Below the pieces are notes generated by a model, which saw nothing but the letters and a program-made list of their open reading frames with translations, made no database searches and was not told the DNA's origin. The translations under genes were made by a program, and so were the position numbers. From Yponomeuta sedellus (taxonomy: Eukaryota; Arthropoda; Insecta; Lepidoptera; Yponomeutidae): a DNA stretch of 64,000 bases. Shown here one piece after another: positions 10,258 through 20,733 of the stretch (position 1 is the first letter of the stretch; every line of letters begins with the position of its first letter). Location of the stretch: contig OW203722.1 in NCBI GenBank assembly GCA_934045075.1, positions 5,637,264-5,701,263 on the forward strand, given 5' to 3'.

Positions 10258-10979
10258 AAAATGCGGAGGGAAATTTGAAAATCGAACAGTAGTATTTTTA
10301 CTTTTAAATAAATGACGTTTTCATAACAAGTACTAGTGGCCAATGTCTTATACATAAAAACTATTTTTCAAAACTTTCTGAGTGGCCTGCTATAGACAAC
10401 TCAACTTTCAAATTCAGTTATTATCTAAGACTATATTTGCATGAATTCAAAATTATACTTTTTTCATTTTGCGGATTTTCCGTTAGTATGAGGTGTGAAG
10501 TCTACATTTAAGGCAATTTGAGGGTAAGGAACATTTCAATGCAACATTTTAAGGACGCGGTCAGAAAACTAGAGATTCGAAGTAGGTATTGTGAATGAAA
10601 AACAATTTTACGCAAGTGATCTTTAATTAGTACCTTAGGAAGCAATAGAAACATTAAAAATGAATGTGACATTGATAAAATATATAGATATGCAGCACAG
10701 CATTCAAGTTCCCATTTTCTTAGTTGTTGAAATTACCCGGTTGACAACTTTTGATTTCAGATATACCACTAAGCCTAATTACTTGTAAATTTCTATATTA
10801 CTTGTTACTATAAATTCTTCTTAGTCTGTACCTACGCTCTACTGAGCAGTCGTGGTCTTCAAAAAAAGGCTTCATTATAGGCTAATGTTGCGTGTCTCAC
10901 GATGTCTCGCCGACGTTTACAATATTTACAGAATATTTCGTTGTATTCACTTCAAAAATAAATAATTTAATTAATAATA
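10258..10979. other. Mariner flank and unassigned sequence
   Basis: A TAAAAACTATTTTT motif near 10350 also occurs near 8835 in the same orientation, so it is not an inverted terminus. Nothing else is recognised. Confidence 0.3.
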
Positions 10980-11033
10980 GCACCTACGGAACCCTTCGTG
11001 CGCAAGTCAGACTCGGACTTGGCCAGTTGATTT
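10980..11033 (+). repeat. Lepidopteran interspersed repeat, 3' end type (CTTGGCC)
   Basis: ACGGAACCCTTCGTGCGC, then CAGACTCGGACTTGGCC and a T-run: the expected 3' end of the repeat opening at 6976. The 4 kb between them contains F, mariner and SINE material, so they may be the two ends of one expanded element or two separate fragments. Confidence 0.6.
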
Positions 11034-11709
11034 TTTTACTTACTATGCTTGCTTGCTAGATACCGATTTGGTACCTAATCCATAATTATACAAATTAGAC
11101 ATATTCATGCCTGCTCACACACTTGGTTCATTCATCGCATGGGTGCTATAAAACTATTATAACGAAGAACTAATTATTTTAGATCTTCTACAAATGTAGT
11201 TTGTTGTAGATTCAACACTAGTAATTTGTATCTTTTTACATTTACATCAGCTCTTCTAAATAGGTAGATCAGATTTCTGTTGGTAGAAAGTTAAAACAAA
11301 CGCAATCATTTTTCGTCCAACGAACGATTGCGCTCGGGGTGCCAGGCGACGTTGCCAAGTAGTGCGGGGTGAGTACCTAGGCGACGCGTCGTTGCCAAGT
11401 TGCCCTAGCAACATCTCTGCATCCATCGCCGTGTGTGGGAGCGTGTTTTACTTTTGAGAGTAGGTATGTTCTGCGTAAGATTGTAAACGTAGGTAGTGGT
11501 TATATACTCTGATTGTAAGCACGTGATATGTGAGTAAGCTACCTATGCTCTGGGTATCTGCCTTAGTTAAAATTAATATAGATAGTAAATAATCTAGGAG
11601 CCCGCGCGACACATTAGCACACTAGCTAAAACGGCGAGGGCTATTGTCTGTCTTTGTGTTGTCTCACCGGCCCGGCACCGGCTCGCGACTCCGGGGCCGG
11701 TCGGCGCCG
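11034..11709. other. Unassigned; GC-rich patch before the Transib end
   Basis: It contains GGCGACGTTGCCAAGT and a diverged second GACGCGTCGTTGCCAAGT (about 11345-11402), then a CCGG-rich patch (11660-11709). Transib elements are known to prefer GC-rich targets, and the last five bases here (CGCCG, 11705-11709) fit their CGNCG target consensus. Confidence 0.4.
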
Positions 11710-12124
11710 CACGGTGGGCTGAGAATCACGTTTCAAAGACATATGAACTTGAGTTTTCAAGTGTCACTTTTTTCTCTCGAAATAGGTTTTATTACTCATT
11801 ATCATTACTATACTAAACAATGTGATGAGAGACTATTTAGAGAGCAAACGGATGTGTAAGAATTTTTCGAAGAAAAATTTTTATGGAGCTGACATGAAAA
11901 GTGGCTATAGCTCTGGAATCGCAAGTTTGGCCGTAATATCCTTGGAGATGAAAAAGTGCTATTTATTTGTGATTTTTCGGCATACTTTTTATAGCAGTGC
12001 CCTTTGCGATTTTTTTAAAATTAATAATGTGTATTTTATACCTAAATGACTAGTTAGACCAACTTTAGATATACCCTATACCATATGCCCTAGCCTATGA
12101 AATTAAAATTAGGCGTGTTATATA

Positions 12125-12173
12125 TAATGTACATATTATCCCTTTATTTTGTAAAGGGATAATATGTACATTA
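12125..12173. repeat. Perfect 22-bp hairpin at the fold-back centre
   Basis: The arm at 12125-12146 (starting TAATGTACATATTATCC) is the exact complement of 12152-12173, separated by TTTTG. Its position marks the symmetry centre of the fold-back block. Confidence 0.9.
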
Positions 12174-12249
12174 GACGACATTCACCAAAGTAAGAAAGGT
12201 TTTAATAAAATACCAATTTTTCAAAATATATTTTTACTAATTGCACATT

Positions 12250-12417
12250 CACTGACCACGAACTGGCAGACGCCAAGTAGGACACCTACCAGTTCGCTCG
12301 ACCGATGATCCCAAAAATATCGCTGGTGGTGGCTGGGTGAGGATTGCTGAGGATAGAGTAATGTGGCTTGCCCTGGGAGAGGCCTATATGCAGCAGTGGA
12401 CAAATACAGGCTGATTG
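12250..12417 (+). mobile_element. Short LINE 3'-end insertion with 10-bp TSD
   Basis: ATTGCACATT occurs at 12240-12249 and 12418-12427. Between them the sequence ends in a reading like LGEAYMQQWTNTG followed by a stop, the usual C-terminus of RTE-like insect LINEs. It is about 168 bp, 5' truncated, and younger than the fold-back arm it interrupts. Confidence 0.75.
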
Positions 12418-13061
12418 ATTGCACATTAAATATAAAGACCGTTTCTTTATCATGAATTCCCAAAAACGTTAATATCACTTTAATAATTCGTAAAACAAGT
12501 CTTATTAATTAAACACATAATGTATATGCTCAGTTTTAATTTCATAGACTAGGGTACAGGAATATCTAACTACGCATAATCAGGACACAAAAGCATTAGA
12601 ACTACTCATTTTAGTACAAAGTACACATTATAATTATATTTTTAAAAATCGCAATACAGATTTTTCTTCGAAAAATTCTTACGCGTCCGTTTGCTCTATA
12701 AATTGTCTCTCATCACATTGTTTAGTGTAGTAATGAGTAATAAAACCTATTTCGAGAGAAAAAAGTGACACTTGAAAACTCAAGTTCCTAGAGTCCCGCC
12801 GGTGCCGTCACCGGGGGTAGCAAGCAATATTTTTTCAAGTTATTTAAGCGTCTATCTTCATATTTTCACAATTAATATTAACAATAACATCATGTATGAT
12901 GACTAAATCACCGAATTAGTTAATAACACCTGAGGTATACTAGGAATTGGAGTTTGATTACCATTAGGGGTATTGTAGTTGCGTATAAATGGAAGGTAAA
13001 ATATTTTATGTGCTCATTGACATTTTGTCCTGCTAAAAAAACATACTTACCCAAATCATAA

Positions 13062-15126
13062 AGAGAAAAATATGGAATCGCAAGTCTGACAACTAAACTT
13101 GACTTGTTCGTGGTTTTGAAGCAGTGTGGAAAGCTAAGCAACTACTCTACTTTGTTGGAAAAAGTTGTATCGCTATTGAACCTTCATCATCTGTCCGATG
13201 AAGATCTTGATATACTTCGAGAATTCTGTCGAAGATTCAGTCAACAAGTTACCAAGAGATGGAAGACAGCAAATAGAAACCAGGATATTTTCAGAAAAAA
13301 ATATGAAAACTGGCTCGTAATGAGTATTGACTGGCCATGTTGTGTTGTTTCACATATTATACCAGATGGAACAGCTTCGGTATGCCAAGAAGGCATAAGT
13401 TCTTGCACTGAAGTACCATTTGGATCTTTGGGAGCAAAACAAAGGAAAAGGAGGCTACAACATGAAAGTCATGAAGACACCGATGAATCAATCTGTGTTA
13501 CAATAGAAAATTTGAAGAAAGAAGGAAACGAATGTTTAGGCAAAGTAATTTAAGAAGAATCCTGAAGAAGCAGTAAAAATCTATAACGATATAGAAATGA
13601 AGAAATTAAAGAAAACTACAGTTACGCCAGAAAAAGCGCTAGGCCTTTTATTTTCTCTGGGATTATCAAAGTGGAAATATATTACACTGAGAGAGATGAC
13701 AATGCGTGAGGGCTTAACAGACTTTCACCCATCGTATTACAAGATTCAGCAAGCCAAGTCAAGCTGTTATCCTCCCGATCAGGCTTTCATTATAAATGAC
13801 ACCATGGCGAAACTAGATCTGCAAGCTCTGTTGAATATAACCATACAACAAATTTTGAAAACCTTACCAGAACTGTCTGCTTACATGGGTAAAACACTGG
13901 TTTTGTTATCCAAGTGGGGTTTCGACGGTTCATCAAACCAAAGCAGATACAATCAAAGCATTGAAGGAGGTGAAACAGATGAATCTCTGTTTATGACAAC
14001 ACTTGTTCCGCTGCAGTTATCTAACGGGACTGAAGTTATATGGAAAAACCCGAAGCCATGCTCAGTTTTCTACTGTAGACCTGTACAGTTTCTTTTCGCA
14101 AAAGAAAGCGAGTCTCTCGTAAAAGAAGAAATGAAGAAAATGGAAGAGGAAATAGCTGCATTGGTGCCCTCAGAATGCAGAAATATAAAAATAAATCATG
14201 ATCTAGTCATGACTATGATCGACGGAAAAGTTTGCAGTTATTTATCCGAAGCTCTTTCCAGTGCAGTTTGCTATTTATGTCTAGCAAAACCGAGCGAGAT
14301 GAACAATATTGATGCAGTAATACGAAAAGAAGTAGCCAACAACATGTTAAAATTCGGCTTATCTCCGTTACATGCCCAAATTAACTGCATGGAATGTTTG
14401 CTACATATAGCATACAGACTGGAGTTGAAGACTTGGGCAGTAAGAGGAGATAAAGATAAGGCTGTCATGCTGACCAAAAAGCAGTTGCTGCAAGAACGAT
14501 TCCAACAGAAGCTTGGTCTTCTTGTGGACGTGGTCAAACAGAGCTCTGGAACAACGAACGATGGAAATAACGCACGAAAATTCTTCGATGACCCAAAACA
14601 GACAGCCGAGATAACAGGAGTGGATGAAGAATTGATTAGAAGATTTGCAGTCATACTTCAAGCCATTACATCTGGTGAAGAAATAAACGTCGACAAGTAC
14701 AAAGAATATGGCCGAAGTACTGCAGAAAGGTACCTGGACCAATACAGCTGGTACTATATGCCAGCTACAGTGCACAAGTTGCTAATCCATGGTGCTGAAA
14801 TTATAAGGAACTCCTTGGTTCCTACTGGGATCTTATCTGAAGAAGCATCCAAAGCTCGCAACAAAGATTTTCGATGTTAACGAGAATTTCACTCGCGAAA
14901 GAACACCAGGAAGAATTCAAACGAAGATGTCATCAAAAGGATGCTTCTCACTTCTGATCCTTTTATTTCTTCAATGCGACCAGTTATGAGGATAGCTTTA
15001 AAGAAAAAAATGAGTCAAGAAGCAGTGGATCTTTAGGTATTACAACGACATCATATTGAGTTCTGTAACGTCGAAAATATTGAAAGTGACACAGATTCCG
15101 AGAAAGAAACTGATTTATATGAATAA
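13062..15126 (+). pseudogene. Transib (RAG1-like) DDE transposase, broken
   Basis: The first segment (to 13553) holds the N-terminal part, with VTKRWKTANRNQDIFRKKY and FGSLGAKQRKRRL. A single frameshift at about 13551 separates it from the second, open to 14877. Numbering from Met 13597, that part shows KWGFDGSS (catalytic Asp 110), MIDGK (Asp 209), CYLC (Cys 225, 228) and HKLLIH (His 393, 398). The last two match the zinc-binding Cys-x2-Cys and His-x4-His of RAG1. The final block SEEASKARNKDF aligns with the RAG1 E962 block, but the catalytic position appears to be Lys 419 (AAA, 14851-14853). In-frame stops at 14878 and 15034 follow, and the reading ends at 15124. Length fits Transib proteins (about 500-700 residues). 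It is inactive. RAG1-like alternatives without Transib termini cannot be excluded. Confidence 0.82.
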
Positions 15127-15875
15127 TTTATATGATTTTTGTTTGCAATATGTTATTGTAATTCTTTTATTTATATTTTTTATACATTGGTTTCTTTACT
15201 TGTCTTTTATGTACCTATTTTAATGTAAAGGATTCATAGCTAGTATTTTATTCATGTAGTTTTAAAGGCTTATTTTTTATGTTTACATGATTTAACATTT
15301 TTAAAATATATGTGTGTTTTAAAATGTAACTTGGACTTATTTCATGTATCTTTGTAAATATTTTATGCTTGTGTTTTTCCTCGTGTACAATAAAGAATAT
15401 TCATATCTTATTTGATTTTCATGTGTATAATTTGTTCGCATATGACAATGTTTTAGAACAGTATTTAAGTAGTTATACTGTATGATTCTTTATAATTATA
15501 AAGAATTCTTAATTAAGGAAGGTACATAATTTAACAAACACAAAATATACGCTTAAATACCTTAAAAAAATATTTTAAATGCATTTAATTTTTTTTCGAC
15601 CAAAGTCGCACGAGTGCGCCCATAGTGCAGTATGTCAAAAAATCCATAAAAATGCAGGCAATAATCGTGCTGAAGGAAATAACGGGCAAGTGTGCGATAA
15701 TCAAGTTATGGCCAATTTTATAGTAACTTCCATACATTTTTTTTAACCAAGTGGAAAAAAAGTACTTGCACAAAGGTAAACATACTGCACTTCAAATATG
15801 TTGAAAGATTAGCCTTCCTAAGTGGATTCCTGTGAAAAAAAAATAACAATTCAAAATTCGATCTCTAAGTCTATG
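15127..15875. other. 3' non-coding part of the candidate Transib element
   Basis: AT-rich sequence with a possible poly(A) signal (GTACAATAAAGAA, about 15386) and no open frame of interest. It lies between the transposase end and the right terminal repeat. Confidence 0.4.
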
Positions 15876-15899
15876 GGGAGCGATTTTCAGCCCACCGTG

Positions 15900-16604
15900 C
15901 GGAGGGTGAGACTCGTATTTCGTATCGGCGTCGTAGGTGTAAAAGATATAACAAATATAGTCGACGGCTTGGACGATACCATTGTTATATCTACGCGTTT
16001 TACTTTACGTGTCGTCGTGTTGAAGTCCGTGTCAGCACTGTACCACTCACCGGGCGTAACCCGGCATCGACACCGGCACAATGGAAAAACGAAACCCGGC
16101 ACCGGTGCCTGATGCCTGTGCAACGGCCATGCCGGTGTGCCGTGCCGGTCCGGGCCGATGAGTCGAAACACGCCCAATGCCGATGCCGGCGTGACGACGA
16201 CGACGACGGCTCCCGGCGCGGCTCGAGCAGCAGGTCGCTAGCTGCTGCACTATAACGTCTAAGGCAGGCGGCTACCTCGTTCTTCATCAAATTTTAAAGA
16301 AAGTCTATGGTGTAATTATCTCAATTTCTGCTCAGCGTAAATCGTTTCGTAATCTTACTTTAAACAATTTAATAACTTTACTACATCGAGGGTAGCATAA
16401 ATGAAAAATCAGTAAGTTTTATGGGGAATATAATTACAGGGAAAGTACACATTACCTAAACTTAAAACATAAAGTGTGTTGAACTTATGGGTAGTATCAA
16501 TCAGGGAACGTGTCAACCGGATATTCTGAGCTTCACTTACAACAATTAATAAAATAGAAAATCTCATATTCAATAACTTATAAGTTTATAAATAACCCAT
16601 ACCA
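15900..16604. other. Unassigned, GC-rich at 16040-16220
   Basis: The patch is rich in CCGG, GCCGGTG and (ACG)n-like runs. Open frames there reflect composition. Similar CCGGCACCGG sequence lies left of the Transib end (11665-11705), so the patch could be target DNA shared by both flanks. Confidence 0.4.
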
Positions 16605-16960
16605 TAATATTAACCTCACACCTGCATTCCAATGGGGTAGACAGGCACCAAGGACTGCCACTTGCCACGATCCTGACAGATTACCTTCGCTTCATCAACA
16701 TTCATTAGTCGTTACATGCACTCACGTCAGTTCCGGTTACTTTTTATCTTCCATTTGCTAATACATTCCTTATCTGGTCGAAGTATGTGGGACGTCCCTT
16801 ACCGGCCCTTCCACCCACATTCGCCATGTATATTTGTTTCATCAATATTTCTTCCTTCATCCTCTCCACATATATCACAGTACAATGAAGGTGTAGCTGA
16901 TGCGTGCGTTTGCTTCTATGCAGAGTTAGCTGGCAACGGCGCATATTAAAATCATGGGCC
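16605..16960 (-). pseudogene. LINE reverse transcriptase C-terminal fragment (family G)
   Basis: The minus strand reads VERMKEEILMKQIYMANV, GRAGKGRP and FDQI, the end of the protein, followed by a 3' segment containing the sense of CGTGGCAAGTGGCAGTCC. The same family occurs at 22537-22873, 60284-60400 and 61025-61090. The block is 5' truncated, and a frame change upstream of VERM shows decay. Confidence 0.65.
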
Positions 16961-17097
16961 ATAATCACAGCAGAAATTGGTAAAAATATCAGCCAGCTCC
17001 CATATGGATGGACAGATATGATTTTTAATGGAATACTTAATTGATTGGAATAGTTTGTAGCAGTACCTACCTACCTCTCGATAGGATACTGGTCTTA

Positions 17098-17355
17098 GGC
17101 TCTATTTCACAATGTTCAAATAAAGATAAAGATATTTATTGGGTCACAGACATCGGTATACATGTAAAGTTAGGCTAGTTTACAGGCAAGTTCCAGATAA
17201 GCTATCCGCAACCAGGGCTGCCGTTTATTCTAAATTTAAATATTTTTTTCTATATTGTGTGTGTTCGTTTATGGCTTCAAATTTAGAACAAACAGCAGCC
17301 CTGGTTGCGGATAGAATATCCGGAACTTTATCTGCAGATTGTGAAACAGACCCTT
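17098..17355. mobile_element. Fold-back MITE
   Basis: The outer ends CTCTATTTCACAATG and CATTGTGAAACAGA-type sequence face each other. The inner arms GCTATCCGCAACCAGGGCTG (from 17200) and CAGCCCTGGTTGCGGATAG (from 17296) are near-perfect complements. The left arm has about 60 bp of extra sequence. There is no coding content, so this is a non-autonomous inverted-repeat element. A lone end of the same type lies at 26452-26470. Confidence 0.7.
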
Positions 17356-17444
17356 ACCCTACCCGAAAATAACTTAAACAAAATCTCGCAGCGTTGGGAA
17401 GTGTTTGCGATGGACTAGTAAAGGTTTTTCAATAACATAACATT

Positions 17445-17632
17445 TACATACAGGCACATACATTGCTTCTGGCCCCACACTAGGATACCCTGTGTCGTGG
17501 GAACCAGAAACAACGACATCACAAACATGTAAACATCCAAGACCTGGGGTTTTTTTTTGTTCCCAGCCGGGATTCAAACCCGGGACCTCCTGCATGGCAG
17601 GTAGATGCACTACCGTTACGCCACAGAGGTCG
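17445..17632 (-). repeat. tRNA-derived SINE (family C)
   Basis: On the minus strand a tRNA-like head (box-B-like GGGTTTGAATCCCGG) precedes a body reading ATGTTTGTGATGTCGTTG and CACGACACAGGGTATCC. Parallel copies lie at 48355-48560, 52205-52350 and 60664-60830. A mutated acceptor stem and the fused tail exclude a real tRNA. Confidence 0.7.
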
Positions 17633-19130
17633 TCTAATTATTATTAATAATTGTTTAAACCAGCGTTTCTTACTCTTTTTTGTACAAGCATCTCTTATGG
17701 TTTTTGCCACCAAGCACAATTTTAAGGACCTCCTTAATAATAGAAGCAGCAATATATTTCGAAACATTTATTGTAGTACAGTCAAAAAATATACTTTTTT
17801 CATAATAAAATAGGTAAATGTGAAGGTTCGTGCTTGTGGGGTAGGCGGCGGCGTGTGTAGCAATTACGAAACTTTTGGTGGCATTTATTTATGATTGTTA
17901 AATGGTCTATTGATAAGACTTCGGTAGAAGTTCGACCATTTTGTTGCGAAGTCGCCCATAATAATACTGAGGAGAGTGCGAACATGCAAAGTTGATGTGC
18001 TGTCGACTGCACTGTGCAGGTAGGTCGGTGTGTGTGGTACCCAAATGGACTAAGGTACCTTTGAGGGAGTTGTCTAAGTATTGGCTTGATAAGATCACAA
18101 TCAGCGACCACAGGGCAGGTCTATACACGGAGGATGACGAAGTCTGGGTTACTGTTGCATGTTGAAAGCACTGATATCATTCACTAGAAGTTGTTGGTGG
18201 GTAAAGGTGGGTTACATTTCTTGCTGCTTGCTTTAAAATTCTGTTTTATAGACCCAATGCACTAATTCCGCAATATACTTTTTCCACAGATTTGAAATGT
18301 GTGATTTTTTCACATAGGTATTGTATTTTCTGAATTATCTCTCAAACAAACAATGTTTTTCCTATATTTATCCCATCCGTGGGTTGTCAATTTTATGGCA
18401 GATTAGATTTTCCCTAAGGACTTACAAGAACACAGAACAATTAAACCATACAAGAACCAAACGTAGGTACTCTGTGTCTAGAATTGAACTGTCAATTCTC
18501 TGCTCGCTACTGGCTACTAGAGTACACTGCTAAAATGTTTTACGTTTTGCTAGTCACCGCCAGATGTCAATAGTAAACTCGTGAAAACTATTAACAATGC
18601 CATCTAGCGGTTTTAGACAAAGCGCTCTACACGTATTTTTCGGCTTTGCGCGCATTTTCAGTGGCGGCCTCTGGGCCCGGCGCGGTTTTTTGGGATCCGA
18701 TTTGCTTGTATGGGAATGGGTTTCTATGCTTACTTCAAATTCAATGCTATTACTTCACAAATGGTCGTATGTTCGAACAACTTGCCGGGGTTTAAACATA
18801 CGACCTCCTGATTGACACCACTATGTATGAGCATCGCAAGCCACTAAAAAGTACTATTGCTTAACATTTGCTAGAAAGACATTCCATTCTTTTATCAGAC
18901 CACCTCTTATAGCTCGAGTCAAGTGTCCGCAAGAGGTAAATATTTGACAAAGGACAGTAAACACGTATGGGGGGTAACTTCGTGGCGTCCTGTTGCGGGT
19001 GACAATAGCAATATAATTAAAGTGGGACTGTGATGGAATGGTCGACCGGTCGTCTATTTTTATAACCGTTGTTTGTTAGTATATGGGGTGACATTGCAAT
19101 GTAAGGGTTGATGTGCTGTTGATTATACCA
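17633..19130. other. Unassigned; small inverted repeat and a tRNA-like scrap
   Basis: At 18556-18612 ACCGCCAGATG and CATCTAGCGGT face each other. At about 18770-18830 a degenerate tRNA-like segment (GGGGTTTAAACATACGACC) is seen. The open frames have no known motif. Confidence 0.4.
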
Positions 19131-19375
19131 ATTTTTTGCATAACACATGCTTTGATACTACGCGTGCCCAACGCGGATTGGCGATTTCAAGCGACCCCAG
19201 ATACTCAGGATTGCTCACGATTTTTCCCCTTCACGGGCTAATAGTATTTATACTACAGCACCACAAATAGACGTTACTTAGAAAACGGAGTCACTAATGC
19301 ACCCTGGGATTTAAACCCACGATCTCCCCAATATAAGGCCGTAGTTTATTGGCTGCGCTACCACAGTTTTCACAA
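19131..19375 (-). repeat. Degenerate SINE fragments
   Basis: CGCGGATTGGCGATTTCAAG is shared with about 38088, 49815 and 58625 and belongs to a family A-like body. It is followed by a minus-strand tRNA-like head (CTGGGATTTAAACCC, GCTGCGCTACCAC). Confidence 0.5.
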
Positions 19376-19514
19376 ATGCATACAAAATAATAATAGATTA
19401 CAGAACATCGTATAACTTGGCTTAAAACGAACACAACGTTTGTATAACTTAGTAAAAGGACTCCCGACTCTGAATCATGTCGTTACGATATCGTCCAATG
19501 TCGAAACGGCAACG

Positions 19515-19566
19515 GCAGGTTAGATTAGATTGGATTGAAATTCTTTATTGCACGGTACGAGTAACA
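19515..19566 (-). repeat. Retroposon tail (family H-like)
   Basis: GATTAGATTAGATTGG is followed by AAATTCTTTATTGCACGG, the inverse of a GTGCAATAAAG end with a short tandem tail. It abuts the tandem array that follows. Confidence 0.5.
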
Positions 19567-20010
19567 CTATAGATGTCCATCAAAAATCTTAAATATCTCG
19601 TCACATATATGCAACTGGCGGTCTTGATGCTGTAAAGATCTCTATGATAGATGGTTTCCGGATAGAATAGGATTAATATTTTCTGGAGCAGGCTCAAGCA
19701 GCCCTGGCATACCCTATAGATGTCCATCAAAAATCTTAAATATCTCGTCACATAATAGGCAACTGGCGGTCTTGACGCTGTAAACGATCTCTATAATAGA
19801 TGGTTAACGGATAGAACAGGATTAATATTTTCTGGAGCAGGCTCACTCAGCCCTGGCATACCGTATGTCCATCAAAAATCTTAAATATCTCGTCACATAA
19901 TATGCAACTGGCGGTCATGACGCTGTAAAGATCTCTATGACAGATGGTTAACGGATAAAATAGGATTAATATTTTCTGGAGCAGGCTCAGTCAGTCCTGG
20001 CATACCCTTC
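19567..20010 (+). repeat. Three tandem copies of a ~146-bp unit
   Basis: ATGTCCATCAAAAATC occurs at 19573, 19720 and 19865 (periods 147 and 145). Each unit continues through TATCTCGTCACAT, CAACTGGCGGTC, GATGGTT and TTTCTGGAGCAGGCTCA. The copies differ by a few percent. There is no coding signal. It may be a satellite seed or an internal repeat of an element ending at the family H tail on its left. Confidence 0.9.
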
Positions 20011-20264
20011 CCTGGCAACAACCAGCTGACAGGGACAACTATGTCTAGTAGTTGAAAACTCTGTTAATGGAGTTAAAAACTGTTTTGAAAAGAGTAAAAG
20101 TAGAGGTTGTTGTCAGCTTCTTGTTCACATAATTAATTTTGACGTTCACTCAGTTGACATTTTCTTTTTATAGAGAATATTATTATTATTTTTACGTATA
20201 AGAATGTATATCAATATTCATATTTGCACCGATAACCCGTCTCACTTTTCCTTCAGCAACTCTC
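20011..20264. other. Unassigned
   Basis: AT-rich and without recognised features. Confidence 0.3.
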
Positions 20265-20372
20265 CATCGTGGGTTGTCTGGAAGAAATTGCTCTAAGCAA
20301 TAAGGCCGCCAATTGTACTGCATTTTTGTTATTATTTTTTGTTTGTTTTTTCCTGGTGTACAATAATAGTTA
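20265..20372 (+). repeat. Retroposon 3' end (family H)
   Basis: GTCTGGAAGAAATTGCTCTA, then AGCAATAAGGCCGCCAATTG, T-rich sequence and GTGTACAATAATAG. It shares the sequence order of the copies at 32536, 33680 and 59725. Only the last ~110 bp are present. Confidence 0.6.
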
Positions 20373-20394
20373 TTTGTTATACAAGAGCGCAAAG

Positions 20395-20625
20395 TTGCCT
20401 TTTAACCGCGTGTTCAATTTTGATGAGAGAGCAAGCGAAGGATTCTAAAATTGAATCAGGAGCGCAGCGAGTGATTAAAAAATTAGAATCCTGAGCGTTA
20501 GCGAGGGAATCAAAAGAGCACGAGGTCAAAAATATTTGCACTCGAGTGCAACACGTAACTTTTCATTCCACCTCAGCGAGGAAATGACTAAATGCAAAAA
20601 AAAAACGTTTGCAATCACAAGGTAC
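20395..20625. repeat. Region rich in AGCGAG-type motifs
   Basis: Repeated AGCGAAGGATTC, GCGCAGCGAGTG, GAGCGTTAGCGAGGG, CTCGAGTGC and TCAGCGAGG are spread over about 200 bp directly 3' of the recombinase remnant. They form several weak inverted matches (GGATTCTAAAATTGAATC, for example). It could be the 3' terminal region of that element. Confidence 0.45.
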
Positions 20626-20733
20626 ACTTTTATTTCAGTTTAGGTATTAATTACTACATTATGACAGGTAAGTATTACAGATTATTATTGATTATTAATC
20701 TTTAAATTATAACAAAATAATACTAAGGTATAA

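Larger units (their letters stand above)
11744..12785. repeat. Large imperfect fold-back block
   Basis: The segment beginning AACTTGAGTTTTCAAGTGTC on the left recurs in reverse complement ending near 12785. Pairing continues through TTTCTCTCGAAATAGG, AATGTGATGAGAGAC, AATTTTTCGAAGAAAAAT and CTATGAAATTAAAA, with indels. A 22-bp perfect hairpin lies near the middle. The right arm carries a LINE tail (12250-12417). The left arm has about 120 bp absent from the right. It may be a non-autonomous fold-back transposon or an inverted duplication of Transib-flanking DNA. Confidence 0.7.
11710..15899 (+). mobile_element. Candidate Transib element bounded by inverted CACGGTGGGCTG termini
   Basis: The left edge reads CACGGTGGGCTGAGAATC (11710-11727). 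The right edge (15882-15899) is its reverse complement with one mismatch. Transib ends begin with a CAC..TG heptamer resembling the RAG recombination signal, and CACGGTG fits. The left 5-bp flank is CGCCG, matching the CGNCG target consensus. The right flank is CGGAG, with two differences. The span includes the transposase remnant and a fold-back block. The fold-back may be a separate insertion, so the true 5' end could be elsewhere. Confidence 0.5.

Noticed and set aside
14271..14775. Two antisense frames of ~125 codons
   Set aside because: They are shadows of the Transib coding sequence.
19567..20010. CRISPR-like array
   Set aside because: The repeats are contiguous 146-bp units without spacers, and the DNA is eukaryotic.
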